Part shown: piece by piece, positions 11,664 to 23,536 of the stretch
Layout: each line of letters starts with the position of its first letter
Numbering within the stretch: position 1 is the stretch's first letter
Notes under the pieces: generated by a model
The model's input: the letters and a program-made list of their open reading frames with translations, nothing else
What the model was told of the DNA's origin: nothing
Database searches by the model: none
Program-made: the position numbers and the translations under genes
NCBI GenBank assembly: GCA_037954665.1
Contig: JBBMOL010000081.1
Span: forward strand, 2,588,313-2,652,312
DNA from: Laguncularia racemosa
Taxonomy: Eukaryota; Streptophyta; Magnoliopsida; Myrtales; Combretaceae
DNA: 64,000 nt
Reading direction: 5' to 3'

Positions 11664-11774
11664 CTGAGTAACATAAAAATGAAAGCATCTATATAAGAAG
11701 GAAAAAAAAAAAACAAACTGTGATTGAATTTGATAAAGAGTCTCAATAAAATTTGTTTAATAATTTTTCTCTAC
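11664..11774 (-). other. Putative Ogre-type intron between protease and RT, element 2
   Basis: The gag-protease frame ends at TAG 11771-11773 and the RT frame is offset. A GT donor (11774-11773, context AAAA/GTAGAG) and an AG acceptor (CTCAG, ending at 11664, after a T-rich tract) define a 111-nt intron. Removing it joins both frames in phase with no extra residues lost from known domains. Element 3 has the matching 102-nt segment at 48912-49013, also in phase. Ogre elements are known for an intron at this place. The TATATAG further upstream is another acceptor candidate, but it does not keep phase with this donor. Confidence 0.6.
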
Positions 11775-14700
11775 TTTTGAGCTAACCTAGCGCTACTGAT
11801 AGGATAACAAAACCAATTGTTCAGAGCCGGATGCTGGTTGGATGTGCGGGGGGTTGATTTCCCTTTGTTGTCGTCTTCTTCATTTATCCGAAGCTCTTGA
11901 ATGATGTTTGCCTTTCGGAAAGATTGTTGGAGAGGTGGGATGCACATCTGGGTGTCGATCAGCTTCCCCTTCATTCTGCCTTTGACACCTTTTGTTTGCG
12001 CTTCTTCTGCGGCTGTAGGAATGTACCCCAGCCCAAACGTCCCGTGCTGCCCCTCTTTAAACTGATGGCCCTCCTTGCTGGTCACCATGTTCACTTCATT
12101 GAAAATCTGCAGCCCCAGGTCTTCTGAACCCTCTTCCCCAATATAAGGTATGGCAGTCTCTTTGTATATGGTGTAATCCTGCTCACCCAGTACCGTGACT
12201 ATCTGCCCACTTGCAATGAATTTGACCCTTTGGTGGAGACTAGAGGGGATGGCTCCAGCAGCATGTATCCAGGGTCATCCCAAAAGCAAGTTGAAAGACC
12301 TTAGGATGTCGAGGACCTGGAAGGAGATGTGGAATACTTGTGGACCGATTTCCACTGGTAGGTTCACCTCCTCCACTATGTCTCTTTTTGACCCGTCGAA
12401 AGCTCTGACCACCGTGGAGCTAGGTTTTATGTTGCTTGGATCGACCCCCAATAAGTCGAGCGTCGCCAACGGGCAAACGTTGATGGATGATCCGTTGTCG
12501 ATGAGTACCCGGGAGACAATGGTGTCATTGCACCTAACTACTATGAGCAGTGGTTTGGTATGTTGGTCTCCTTCTTCTCCTAGCTCTTCCAGAGAGAAGG
12601 CTATTTGGTCCAATGTGAAGATGGAGTCCGCCACGTGACCTATCTTGTCTGTAGCGATACCTTCCAGGACCTTAATCTTTTTCAGCACTTTAAAGAGTGC
12701 TTCCCTATGGGGCTCGGATGTCGTGAGAAGGCCCATGAGTGATATCTGTGCTAGAACTTTATTTAATTGTTCCATGATCTTGTATTCACTGGCCTTGACC
12801 ATCTTTGTAAATGCAGCAAGTCCCCCTTCCTCTTCTTCCCCTTTTTCCACGTTGGGCTCTTCAGTCGGGCCTTTATACTTTGGATCGTATAATCTCCCAT
12901 AGCGGGTGATTCCTCCCACCATAGGAGGCCGCTCTTGTTCGAGGGCCCGATAGTCGAATGGTGCAGCCTTTTAATTCTCTGCCAGTATCGAGACATTGAG
13001 TACATATCTTTTTCTTGGGATTTGTACCTCAGCTGATTGTCCCTCATAACACTGTATAACCCTGGGCTTCTAAGAGTTGATCATGTTGATAGTTTTCCCT
13101 TCTTCCTTTGTCGAGTTGTCTTCCTTCTCAAATTTCAGCCCCCATCCATTAGGCGGCCCCTACTCAGTTGGGGTATAAGAATAGTTTACCAAATACTAAA
13201 ATCTCCCATGTGATTCTCCCAAAGTGCCGACCGTTGGGTCTCCGGCTAACCACCTTCTTTTAATGTGTGCCTTAGGTGTTTCTTCTGGAGCTTGGTGGGA
13301 TTGCTTCTTCTGTTGCTCCGTCGAATTCTGCTTAGGGGCTTCTTTGGGAGTCGACTCCTCAAATGTGATCATATTAATGGTGGGCTTGTGATTGGGCAGT
13401 GGATTGGTGTTAACATTGGGTGCTGGGGCGTTCACGAAATCCAGTTGTATGATTCCTGCATCAATTAAGTCTTAGATTTTGTGCCGGAGCCTCCAACACC
13501 TATCTGTAGAATGCCCCTCCTGACCCATGTGATAGTCACACTTGAGGTTTGAGTCCAAGTTCTTGGGCTTGTACCGGTCGTTGGGGATCTCGAAACTAAT
13601 CAAGTTGTCTGCCCTCAACCGAGCGAAGACTTGACCGAGTGGTATGGGGATTGGAGTGAACTGCCTGGGGACCTTGGCGGCCTGGGTATGACCTGTCGTG
13701 GATTGTTGGACTGGGGTACTCGTGGTCTGGAATGTCACACGAGTTCCAGCTTTTTCTGCCTTTCCAGCATGGACTGTGCTGACAGTGGACTCTTTAGCTC
13801 GGTTTCCTCCTAAAGGCCTTTGTGTCGGTGTGACCCTAGGAGGCTCCATTGTTTGGAGTCTGCCGGTGGTGATGGCATTCTCAATCCTGCATCCCGTAGC
13901 CACTACCTCTGCAAAACTAGATGAAGTTTGGCCTACCAGGTGTGAAAAGTAGGTCTTATCCAGGGTATTGACAAATATGGATGTCAATTCCTTCTCAGAT
14001 ATCGGGCTTGCTACCCTGGCGGCCTGGGCTCTCCAGCGCTGAGCATACTCCTTGAATGGCTCAGCATGTCTTTTTCGAAGACTCCCCAGGTCGATTACAG
14101 ATGAGGCGACTTCAATATTGAACTTATATTGGTCATAAAATGCCCGGGCTAGCTTCTCCCAGGTGTTGACAATGTTGAAGTCCAGGTGGGCATACCAGAC
14201 TAGTGCAGGGCCTGTGAGGCTGTTTTGGAATGTCTGGAGCATGAGCTGGTCGTATTGAGCATACTTGCTCATTTTCCGGGCATATAGCCTAGTATGCATT
14301 TTGGGGCAGCCGGTCCCGTCATACTTTTCAAACTCTGGGGTCTTGAACTTTTCAAGGTATACCTCTTCCCTATATGCTGGCAGATTGGTGATTCCGGCCT
14401 GTTCAAAACCATCAGGGCCTTCAATGGTTTTCATCTTGTCATGGAGCTGCTGGAAGAGTCGCTTCTCCATCTCCTTCCGCCTCTCTTCCATCTCCCTTTT
14501 CAGGTCGTCAGAGGTTGGCCCCTGGTTGACCTTTGGCTCATATTCAAAGGCCGAGTTAAGGTGGGAATTGATTTCTTCATATTCTGGAGGCTGTCCCTCC
14601 ACTGCTTTTCCCTTTCTGGCCCCTGAATACTCTTCCTGGGTTGGCTGAGTGTTGCGCAGGAGGCCGATGCTTTCAGTTAAGAGGTGAACCTGGGCAGCCA

Positions 14701-14791
14701 GTTGTTGGACTGTTTGTTCTAGGGACATAATCCTAGAGTCCGAGGCAGCTTCAGCATTGGCGTTGTTGCGGTTGTCGCTACTGTTGGCCAT
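11771..14791 (-). pseudogene. Tat/Ogre gag-protease, broken by stops
   Basis: A single minus-strand frame of 1,007 codons from the ATG at 14791 to TAG at 11771-11773. Gag: an N-terminal coiled-coil-like segment (VQQLAAQVHLL), a gag capsid domain near 13950-14350 (LTGPALVWYAHL, RAFYDQYKF), and a CHHC-type zinc knuckle (C-X2-H-X5-H-X4-C) near 13490-13550. A linker rich in Pro/Lys/Glu follows. The aspartic protease has its catalytic Asp at 12497-12499 in the motif LIDNGSS, an Asn replacing the usual Thr/Ser, which I recall as common in this clade. In-frame stops include 13472-13474 (CAA to TAA by comparison with element 3), 13196-13198 and 12275-12277, plus others between 12960 and 13160. Gag would form the particle. 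No frameshift is needed, so decay is by point mutation. Confidence 0.92.
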
Positions 14792-15041
14792 TCTTGTTCT
14801 TGAGCGCGTGAGAACTGGACTTCTAGGAGGGTTCGGTTGCTTGGAAGCTATTTTGATACCTGGGTGCGCATTTTGTTTTCATTTTAGTGTAATGAATGCA
14901 AAAATGATATGCATGTGTCATGCGAATGCTAAAAATAAAAGGGTTGACAACTGATTGACAATGTAATATTGAAACTTCACTTTTATTAATATTGAAAATT
15001 TTGGAGTTCGATAATCAAAATTAAAGATTAGAAATAATGAT

Positions 15042-16568
15042 CTATTTCCTAGTTCTTTTAGTCTTCTGTTGTGGAGGCTCAGACTTCCCACTGATGACAG
15101 CTTCTAATTCCTTGACTTTGGCTTAGCACCTCTCCAATTGTGCTTCTAAGGCCTTGTTCCTTTGGTCGGATTCCTTGAAGCGTCCCTTCCAAATGTCTTT
15201 CTTATAATCTGCAGCTTCGAAGTATACTTCCATGCGGGCTTTGACCTGCTCCAGGTAGATTTCTGTCTTTGGACTGATCTTGTCTGGCCTTGGTTGAGTG
15301 ACGTCTGGAACCCGGTATGCTCTTTCCCATGTCTGGTACAGCTGGCGGATTACAAACTCTCTAGTGGCTCGGTGTTTTCCCACTTCGCCATCTAACTCCC
15401 CGAGGTCCACATTCGAGCTTTCCATTCTAGCTTCCCAAAGTGCTTTGACCTCTACCAGCTTAGCCAACTTCTCGGCTACCAACAGGTTCGAATCTTGATA
15501 CTCAAAGGTGACCGCTTCCAGCGAGGGCCGATAAACTATGTCTTGGATAGTACCAAACTGGCGAACCACTTAGTTGGGGTGATATCCGATACATCCGCTG
15601 ATTCCGATTAAAGGCACGGCTTGGAAGTTACTGCAGGTCAAGATGATTTTGTTACAGCAACTCCACCTGGCTGTCTACAAAATGTCCTCAGAACTGAAAC
15701 TTCTAAGTACCTCTACCCAACTGTGGCTGGTAAGGTCGTCGGGTAGCTTCACCTTTTCTATACATGAGTCTACAAGATCCACTTGTTGGGCTAAGGTTTT
15801 CCGGACCATGTTCAACCCGAAGCACCTAAGGTGGCTCACAAACCAGATCAGCAGAAGGTTGAGGCTTGAGCGAAGGATCCCATGGCCTTTCTTCTTGAGG
15901 AAATTTAAGTTCCGGATCTGTTCAGCCAGTAAAGCTGGGATGTAAGATCTTCCCTCCAGAAATTGGGTCACCAACTCTGCAACCCGGTAGTGAATATAGA
16001 AGGTCCCGGTGGGGAACAGTATGGTGGTGAAGGCTGTCAAGATGAAAGCGTTCACCCTTCTCTGTCTATAAGTTTTGGGGTCCCCACACAGTATGTCCTT
16101 CCTATCCCCATTGTCCTCTCGAGCGATGAACCAAGCTTCTAAATCATCCATGCGTATGCAATATCCATTATAATCTGCTAGGGCTTTGTTGACTGCTGTT
16201 TTATGGATGCCTAGTAACCTGCTGAAGGTACCGGCTGGCCCGGCCTCGAGGTCTGGCATATAGATTTGATCGGTTAGTGCTGGAGCCTGTAGCAACTGGG
16301 TGTACTCTTCTAGGGTAGGGGTGATCTCATGCGGCCTGATAAAGAAAGCAGCGGGCTCGATTTCCCATAATTGGAGCATGGCCCGAACTAAAGGCAAATT
16401 CACCTCTATCTTTGTCAATGAGAGGACGGGGCCAATCTTTTGCTGGATGAAGGCCTGCTCCTCTGGGTTGTACAAGGTAAACCAATGGTCCAGTACCAAC
16501 TTTGGGTCCAAAGGTTTGTACACCCGAATTTCTTTGCGAAAAAGGCGGTCGATTGTACTGCTAGCCAT
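15042..16568 (-). pseudogene. Tat/Ogre ORF1 (extra 5' ORF), broken by three stops
   Basis: Minus-strand frame of 508 codons from the ATG at 16568 to TAG at 15042-15044, with stops at 15675-15677, 15570-15572 and 15123-15125. Comparison with element 3 shows Trp there at the first and Ser at the second. The N-terminal part resembles the plant ORF1 of Ogre/Tat elements (a LPLVRAMLQLWE-like region followed by TPTLEEYTQLL), which is related to plant mobile-domain-like proteins; I have no verified function. A hydrophobic segment lies at about residues 175-190 (AFILTAFTTILFPTG). The C-terminus is a charged, probably coiled-coil region ending in a Lys/Arg-rich tail. It precedes gag by 250 nt. Its role in the life cycle is not known to me. 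Confidence 0.85.
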
Positions 16569-17046
16569 CTATTATAATAAGAAACAGCCTAGTTACAAAC
16601 AGAACTATGAAAACGTTACAGGGAAATAGTCCTGAACTCCATGGACAAAATAACAAACCATTACATTGTCATCCAATTATCAACCCCTCATGATGTTATG
16701 TATGCAAGTAGGTTGGTTCTAACTAGTTCCCGAGCTCTATGGCCTCCCGCATTCTCGAAGAAATGGATATCAGGCCATATCGAAGCATAGGGTGGGGTAG
16801 CCTAATCGGTCCCGAACGGTGAATCAACTCACTTCGCCCGAAACCTACACAATGGCTCCCCGTCTCAGGTTTCTAGGACAGTCCGAGTTCGACCGCATCT
16901 GCTCACACACACATATGCATGCAAACCCCCATAGCAAAGAAACTAGAATCTAACTAATTCCTGAAAAGTTAGTAACAGAAAAATAATTGAAGCACATTTA
17001 AAGAGAACAATTCGAAGATTCAGGTGGCTTAGCCTACTGGCCAGGG
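16569..17046 (-). other. 5' untranslated leader of element 2
   Basis: Sequence between the primer site and ORF1, conserved in element 3 at 53808-54302 at high identity. No ORF. It could hold the packaging signal, but no defined motif is recognised. Confidence 0.65.
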
Positions 17047-17064
17047 TCCCCAGCGGAGTCACCA
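17047..17064 (-). promoter_or_regulatory. Primer binding site, tRNA-Arg type, element 2
   Basis: Three bases after the 5' LTR, the minus strand reads TGGTGACTCCGCTGGGGA. From memory of plant tRNA-Arg (3' end CCCCAGCGGAGTCG plus CCA) this matches with one mismatch, a C-to-T at a CpG. tRNA-Arg priming is typical of Ogre/Tat elements. Confidence 0.85.
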
Positions 17065-18399
17065 TCCTGTCGAGTCTAATTTTTGAATTCCCATTCCTAA
17101 TCCGATTTAGACTAGACCCTATGCTCATCTAATGTAGATCCCCGACTTGAGTTAGGAATTTCATTTGATTTTTTGGAGTCGCCACCCAACTGTTGTTGGG
17201 AAAAATTGAATCAAGACTAAAGGAGCGGATTAGTCTTAATTTGGACCACTAGTCGTCGTTATTTCCTCTTCTCGTTTTTGAAAAGAGGAAAAGGGAAAAC
17301 CAGAGTTTCTAAGTCCGGAGGCTAACCTATTAAAACCTTACGGTTATCACCTAATCTCCTAAAATTGTTCCTATTTAGAAATGTGCTTTTTTGTTTCTGT
17401 TACTTTTTACTATGTTTTTGAATTATTTCAAGAAAATGATTTTTTATTCATTTTTATGGGTTGACCCGAATGGGTGCCTACGTACCTGCTACTCAGGATC
17501 AAACAAGCCGTAGTTCGCTTTTCTGAAAACTTTAAGTTTGTTTGTGAATTTTAATTTTGAAATCTCTTTTGCTTTATGTTCTTATCATTTTTTGGATTTT
17601 TCTAAAAATCTAAGCCTAAGCTTTAATTTGATTTTTGAAAATGATTCTTAGGGGAAAACATCAATTTTGGATTTATTTGAGGAAAATGGTTTTTCTAAAT
17701 GCTAAAACTTTTTTTTTTTGAATTTTTATGAATCTTCATGATTTTTACAAAATTTTGGTGATTTTTATGATTTTTTGTTAAAAATTTTATCCTAAATTAT
17801 TATCTACCCTATTTTGAGATCTAAAATTTTATTATTATTTTTCTACATTTTTATTTTCTTTTTTATTATTTATTCTTTTATTATTTTGTTATTTTTTACT
17901 ATTTTCACATTATTAAATCTTAGAAAAACCTAATTTCTACCATTTTCCTATTTATTGAAAATAAAACATAAACAAATAAATAAATAAATAGCTAACTAAA
18001 TAACAAATAATAAATCAATTCGGAATAAATAAATAGACAAAATAAATAAATTAATTAAAAAAAATCCGGAAAATCCGACTTACCTGGATCTGGGTCGGTG
18101 CGCGGGTCGGGTCGGTTGGGTCGAAGCGGGTCAGGTCGGATCGGTCGGACATGGCAGCGAAGAGGGCTCGTTCACGGCGTTCCGACAGCCTTTTGCATCG
18201 GGTGAGGTGTCGAATCCTAGCTTCTCAAGGGTGCTGAATCCAATGGTGGCGGTGGTTCACTCCCAGATCGTCTCCTGGTGGTGATTTGGCTCCGATCGGT
18301 GGTCGCGGTTTTGGGTTTCCTCCGATGCTCTCCAATTTGCTCTCTTTTCTCACTTTCTCTCAATTCTGATCCGTGATTTGGCTTCCTCCCTTCGATTCC

Positions 18400-18407
18400 T
18401 ATTTATA
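18400..18407 (-). promoter_or_regulatory. TATA box of element 2 5' LTR
   Basis: TATAAATA on the minus strand (context CCTATAAATAGG), conserved at 5692-5699, 42613-42620 and 55596-55603 in all four Tat LTRs. Transcription likely starts about 30 nt downstream, near 18370. Confidence 0.7.
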
Positions 18408-18678
18408 GGCGTTTGAAATCTCCTCCAGATAAGCTCAAATCCGGCGATTTGGATAAACCCATATTTTTTCGTTTTTTAGATTTGATTTTATCCAACCGAT
18501 TTGTTGTGATCTTGTGATTTATCTAGATAATTCAGTTTTAGATTTATTGAAATCCAAAAAGATTCGAGGAAATCCAGCAATTTCAGCCTTATCGGACTTC
18601 TGCCGGATTTTTCTCCGGTTGGGCTTGCGAAGAAGACGATCACGCGCGACACGCGTGACTTCCTTCGGCCAATCACAC

Positions 18679-18694
18679 GCTGCCACGTGGCAGC
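18679..18694. promoter_or_regulatory. G-box palindrome GCTGCCACGTGGCAGC in LTR
   Basis: A perfect 16-bp palindrome centred on CACGTG, the core bound by plant bZIP and bHLH factors. It is about 270 bp upstream of the TATA box in element sense. The 3' LTR copy at 5982-5997 has one change; element 3 LTRs keep the GCTGCCACGTG half only. Confidence 0.55.
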
Positions 18695-18726
18695 TCCAGG
18701 CGAAAGGCAAAAAAAAATTGCACAGA

Positions 18727-18811
18727 GTGCTCGGGGGAGGATTCGAACTCGCAACTTCTGGCCTCCACACGCTCCCCATGCGCACACACGAGCCAGCTGA
18801 GCTGGCCCAAT
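18727..18811 (-). other. tRNA-like segment inside 5' LTR of element 2
   Basis: Minus strand: A-box-like CAGCTCAGCTGG at 18793-18804 and B-box-like AGTTCGAATCC at 18739-18749, separated by 43 nt. Conserved with the partner LTR despite the substitutions elsewhere. It sits in U3, upstream of the RNA polymerase II TATA box and in the same sense. Confidence 0.6.
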
Positions 18812-19086
18812 TTCCTGATTTTCTTTATATCGCAAATTGTACATATGCGATGCAATTTTTCCATTTTTTTGTATTTTTTGTAATTTCAAAAATTTGTAAA
18901 AATTATTTATCCCTTATTATTACCATTTCTGAAATCATTTTTCAAAATTGATGTGTTTTCCTATTTATTTTTATTTTTTTTGAATATTTTTATTATTTTT
19001 GCTAAATTAAAGAAAAATTGGAAAATTTTGAAAATTGATTATTATCGATGATTATTCATTCCTAGGGCAAAAATGGGGTGTTTACA

Positions 19087-19091
19087 GTATT
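19087..19091. other. Target-site duplication, right copy (GTATT)
   Basis: Matches 4335-4339 exactly and directly follows the LTR's terminal CA. Confidence 0.9.
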
Positions 19092-22000
19092 GGTATTGGG
19101 TTTCATCACACGTTGGCGTGGTTCGTATCAGTTAGGAATCCGACCAAACAGATTTCGTATCACCAATATATCTTCTCTCCACTTTTAGTGATCATTATCC
19201 AATGTGATTCTACCTATCAAGTTATCATTGATGGCCTAAGTGCTTAATTTACTATGAATAACTAAAACTATGACTGCAACCATTGTTCTAAACTAAGGCA
19301 TCACTCACTAACTCAAGTGACCAAACTTAAGTGGCATGCAATGAATTTAGCTAAGTTTAATTATTAAACGGGTTTAATTAATTTTATTCTAGCACAAAAT
19401 ACATAATTACTACATATCAGAAGGTGGAAGATTCCCGAAGCCAAAGGTTGATCACAACGATCATGTTTATTTGATTATCATACATTTAGAAGAGAAAATT
19501 ATAAATTAGTAAGTTAGGTTTAAACAATTGATCACTAATATAAGTTCTAGGTTTTTGGTTTACTATTTAATTAAAGCTCATACTAGTTATGAATCCTAAA
19601 GGGTAAGAGGGTCTAATTAGCCTTTGGCTACATTTGTCTCATACACTTCTTAAGGTCTAGTTATTTAGTCAATTCATGTTATAATAATTGTTAATTTAAT
19701 TATCTAATTCCTATTAGTCCTTAATCCAATTAGGTTCTACTTCTTTTAATTATTTAGGGTCAAGATCATTGGGCCTTAGCTCATATTAGTTCTAATTCAC
19801 TTATTTAATTTCTAAGTTCATAACTTTATGTCTTACTATGGCCCATCAAGGTATTAGGCCTTAAAGAAAAGTGAGTCTACATAGTTTAAAATTGGACCTA
19901 CCAAACTTAATTAAGCTAATTGATTTTAGTAATTTAAGTAATCCATTTAATTAACCACTTAATTACTTAATCCAATTAAGTTGATCCAATTGGGCACACA
20001 GTACTCTAATTCACCTACCTAGGTCCATTTAGGTTTTCTAGGCCCCATTTATTTAATCTAAGCCCATTTACTTCTTTAGGCCCATTATATACTATTATGA
20101 GTTTCTTGGTCCCATTATCACCTATTTTACCTACTATGCTCAACATAGGCCCAATTTAGTTATTTCTACTTACTACTCTATCTTAAGCCTATTAAAGTTC
20201 TAGTATGCCTAATTTATCTAATTTAGGCCCATCATATTATACTTATTATGCCCAATCTAGGTCCTAATAGGGTTCTTATTTAGTTTTGGTCCTTATTATA
20301 TGTAAGGCTCATTAAAGGTATTTTATTTTACCAAAACCCATTTAGTTTATGAGCCTTAAAGAGGAAATGAGCTCAATTAATTTTGAATTGGGCCCATTGG
20401 ACTTATTTAAGATAATTATGATGAATTACCAAATTAATCTTACAATTAAGTTAATTAATTCAATTTGATTAAATAAACTCAATTTCACAATTTTATGAAA
20501 AGATTTAGCAAACCAACCGTAATGAAAGTTTTGAGCTAGTTCTTAAGTCGAGTTGAGTTGGCAAGTTTGGCATTAGAATGGCCTTAGCTCAAATCAATAA
20601 AATATTAATTTATTATTATTTTGTTATATTTAGATTGTCATTATATTTATTTTCCATTTTTAATTCTAAAAATTTATAACTCCATGTTACAAACACCTTT
20701 TCCTAAAACCCTAGTTCTTAACAACATCAAACACACTTTTTCAACAAGTTTTGATTAAAACTTGAATCTCAATTTAGGTTTCACGTGTTATGAATTTGAA
20801 GAAAATGATGATATCAAAATCAACACCCTAAATTTATTTGTATTTACCTCTAGTGAAAATCTTATGAAAAAAAAAACACAGTTTTTAAATAAATTTAGGT
20901 GACTCAAGTGGATCAAAGGGGTTTTTTCTTCAATAACATCTTGAATCCGAGGACATTCAAAGTTCATCAAATTCTTCATATTTCCTAATACTTGTCGTTT
21001 GGCCTCAAAATCATCAAGGTTTCAAGTAATCATTTTACAAATCTATTTAAGCATCTTATATCCATTACCTCTACTAAATCAAATATCATTTATTGTGATA
21101 AAACTTTCTCCAAAAAGCTGGAAATTAAAAAAAAAAAGTAAATTAAGCTAATTTATCCAACTCAAGATTAAAATGAACACTTTATGCAACCAAATTATAA
21201 CATAAACATTTTGTAGCATCACTAACATTAATCATACCTTAATTTATCAAGAAGACACTAATTAAACATCATTTCATACTTCATGTAAATGTTAAAAATT
21301 TTACTTCATAAGCATTTAAATGTCAAATTATTTCTTAAACCACTATTTAGGCAAGTGTCACTATACTTATCAACACATATGCACCATTTAACTCCTAAAT
21401 AATCATTTGAGGTAAAATTTACCACATAAATCACTATTTAAACATATTATCATGTCTAAATCACACCTCAATGCAAATGAAACACATTGATCAAGGATAA
21501 GAGTGGCAACATTGCCGGGAGAAGGTTAACATGCAATTTCAAGCCTTAATCTCACTTTTAATCCATTAAACCTTTATCTAACACTTAAATCAACATGTTT
21601 ACTAATAAATCAACATTTGCAAACAACAACATCTATCATATTTGATCATTGAAAGTGGCAGCATTCAAGGGTTCTCCATGCTGCAACATTTCAAAGTCTT
21701 CAAACATTTAAACCTCATGCTTCAGCAACCCTAAAAATCATTTTAAGGTGAGATTGGTAACTTACCTCTTGGAGGTTATTGAGATTACCCTAAATTCTAC
21801 AAATGGTGCCTAAGTGAAGCCTAAAATAGATAGTGTTTCTTCAAATTTCACTCAATCCTTCAAGTAAGAGTACTCATTAGTGCTAAACCTCAATGATTAC
21901 GCCTTAAACTTGTCTTGAACTTAAAAAATGAAAGACGAATCACTTACCCTCCTTGATGAAGTTCACATCCAAAATACATCCCCTCTTGAAGATTTACCTA

Positions 22001-22520
22001 GGTTACATCATAAAACCAAGCTAGATTAGTAAAGGGTTTAGCTTAAAAGTAAGGATTAGAGCTTAATATAATTAAGATTTAGTTGAACTTGGGTTTTATT
22101 ACCTTGAGAATTTTCTAGATATGGTGAGAAGAGGGGCAAGCTAGTGGTGGCACATAGGGGGGTTTATGGGGATTTAGGAAGCTCAAAACACTAGAATGCT
22201 TATGTGGGGACCACTTATCACATCCCTTTTTCTCTTATGTTGCCAAGTGTCATTCCTTTTTCTAATTAGGGGTTTAATTGCTTTAATCACCAAATTAACT
22301 TCAATTGAACTTTTTAATACTCTAATCCACTTAATTAATCATTGGGACCTTCTTACTAGGGTTTCCTATCAAAAACAGACATATGGGAATTTTGGTCAAT
22401 TTGAAAAAAAAAAAAATTGAGTCTAAACCGTAGAAAAACTTTCTTAACTAACTTTAAAAATTCCCTTGTTAACATAATGACTTTAATTACTAATTTAGGG
22501 TTTTTCATCTGATGCCACTT
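19092..22520 (-). mobile_element. Relic A: degraded long LTR (minus), host of element 2
   Basis: No ORF of note. By eye this region matches the reverse complement of relic B (23537-28010) over most of its length. For example 19590-19620 (TCCTAAAGGGTAAGAGGGTC) pairs with the reverse complement near 27360-27385, and a promoter-like stretch with ACATAAG and a CTCAAGGTAAT context at about 22100-22210 pairs with 24040-24120. The texture is a degenerate array of short GGCCCAATT / TAATTAAG-like words. The ~20 nt between the chromovirus end and element 2 (4318-4334) seem to belong to it, so element 2 is nested in it. Interpretation as an old long LTR (about 3.4 kb) is inferred from the partner's primer site. 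Confidence 0.55.
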
Positions 22521-23536
22521 AATAGTAGCTTGTCATTTAGTAGGCCATTTAACTAGGTCAATTCGAATTTGAGCATGCACTTGATGCTTTTAAACTATAT
22601 GAAGATCTCAATGTACTTTAGAGATATCTATTTGGGTTTGAGATAAGATTTTAGAAGATAAGAAGAATAAGAAAAAGAAGAAGGATCAAGGGATGATGGA
22701 GAGAGAATGATGATTTGATCTTGACTTCGAGAGATTAAGTTGGGCTTTAGTTTAGATCTTAAGTGTATTTTACTTTAATATGGACCCATTTAACTAAGGC
22801 TTATGAACTTCAGAAAATGAAAATGGATTTAGAGCCTTAGCTTTGTTTTAATCTCCTAACCAAGCTCCAACATACCTAAATATTTCGCTTATGCAACTAA
22901 ATTACAGCTCGTTGTTGCTAAATGAAGTAGAATAATTGATTTAAGCATCTTTTAAATATTTCTAGGGTTCAAAACTTTAGATTTTTATTCCTATTTAAGT
23001 TTTTAATATTTTATGATGGCCTTACCCAAAATTATTTTTTCTAAAATCCCTTCTGAAAATTATGTTTTCCTCCATATATTTGGTAATGGTTTAAATTTAA
23101 TAACATTTATTTATTTATTCATAAATTTGTCTCCAATCTATTATATTGTATTGTTTTAATTTTTTTTTTTATATTCCATCTTTTCATCTATTGTATTTCT
23201 CTATGATGCTATCATTGGATTTCCATACATTTTCATCCATTACATTTTTTTGTCTTAAATTCTAATACATTTTGAAAGTTTTTACCTTTTTATAATCTAT
23301 ATTTTCATTTGTTACACTTATTTCTTATGTCATTGTTGAAATTTCTTAGTTATCATTATTTACATTTGTTTATGGTGTCATTATTGGAATTCCCTAAATT
23401 CTAATATTACACTCATGTAAAATATTATCCTTATAGTATTTACTACAATTTTGATCTTGTATGTTTTCCATTATATTTGCCATTAATTACTTTTACTATA
23501 TAAATCCATTGTTCATCAAAAATATATTTGACTAAT
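22521..23536. other. AT-rich spacer between inverted relics A and B
   Basis: No ORF, repeat boundary or motif that I can support; T-rich and low in complexity around 23100-23540. Confidence 0.6.

Larger units (their letters stand above)
4340..19086 (-). mobile_element. Element 2: complete but dead Tat/Ogre-lineage Ty3/gypsy element
   Basis: A 14,747-bp element on the minus strand with LTRs at 17068-19086 (5') and 4340-6400 (3'), GTATT target duplications, a tRNA-Arg primer site at 17047-17064 and a polypurine tract at 6401-6413. Internal order on the minus strand: ORF1, gag-protease, intron-like gap, RT, degenerate RNase H, archaeal-type RNase H, integrase, 88-bp tandem repeats. The extra ORF1, dual RNase H, tRNA-Arg priming and 3' tandem repeats are hallmarks of the plant Tat clade (Ogre/Retand group). 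In a hand-compared LTR segment (5401-5640 against 18084-18345) I count 16 mismatches in about 225 aligned bases plus a 24-nt indel, mostly transitions, so the insertion is fairly old. Confidence 0.93.
17068..19086 (-). repeat. 5' LTR of element 2
   Basis: 2,019 bp, TG (17068) to CA (19086), pairing with 4340-6400. In element sense: U3 begins TGTAAACACCCC, then AT-rich sequence, the tRNA-like segment (18727-18811), the G-box palindrome (18679-18694), a TATA box (18400-18407), a pyrimidine-rich plus-strand leader, a GC-rich block (about 18070-18300) and a long AT-rich low-complexity U5-side region. A 24-nt insertion near 18100 relative to the 3' LTR looks like expansion of a GGGTCGG-type microrepeat. 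Confidence 0.95.

Noticed and set aside
12195..12638. 147-codon plus-strand ORF (and its homologue at 49434-49877)
   Set aside because: Antisense shadow of the Tat protease domain; its codons merely mirror the real minus-strand frame.
14265..14648. 127-codon plus-strand ORF opposite gag
   Set aside because: Shadow of gag on the other strand; no independent features.
18727..18811. Functional tRNA gene
   Set aside because: A and B boxes are present, but I could not fold a convincing acceptor stem and anticodon loop; kept as tRNA-like only.
18514..18951. 145-codon and neighbouring ORFs inside LTRs (also 5695-5993, 42231-43076, 55256-56159)
   Set aside because: They lie within LTR U3, differ in reading frame and length among the four LTR copies, and overlap promoter and tRNA-like signals.
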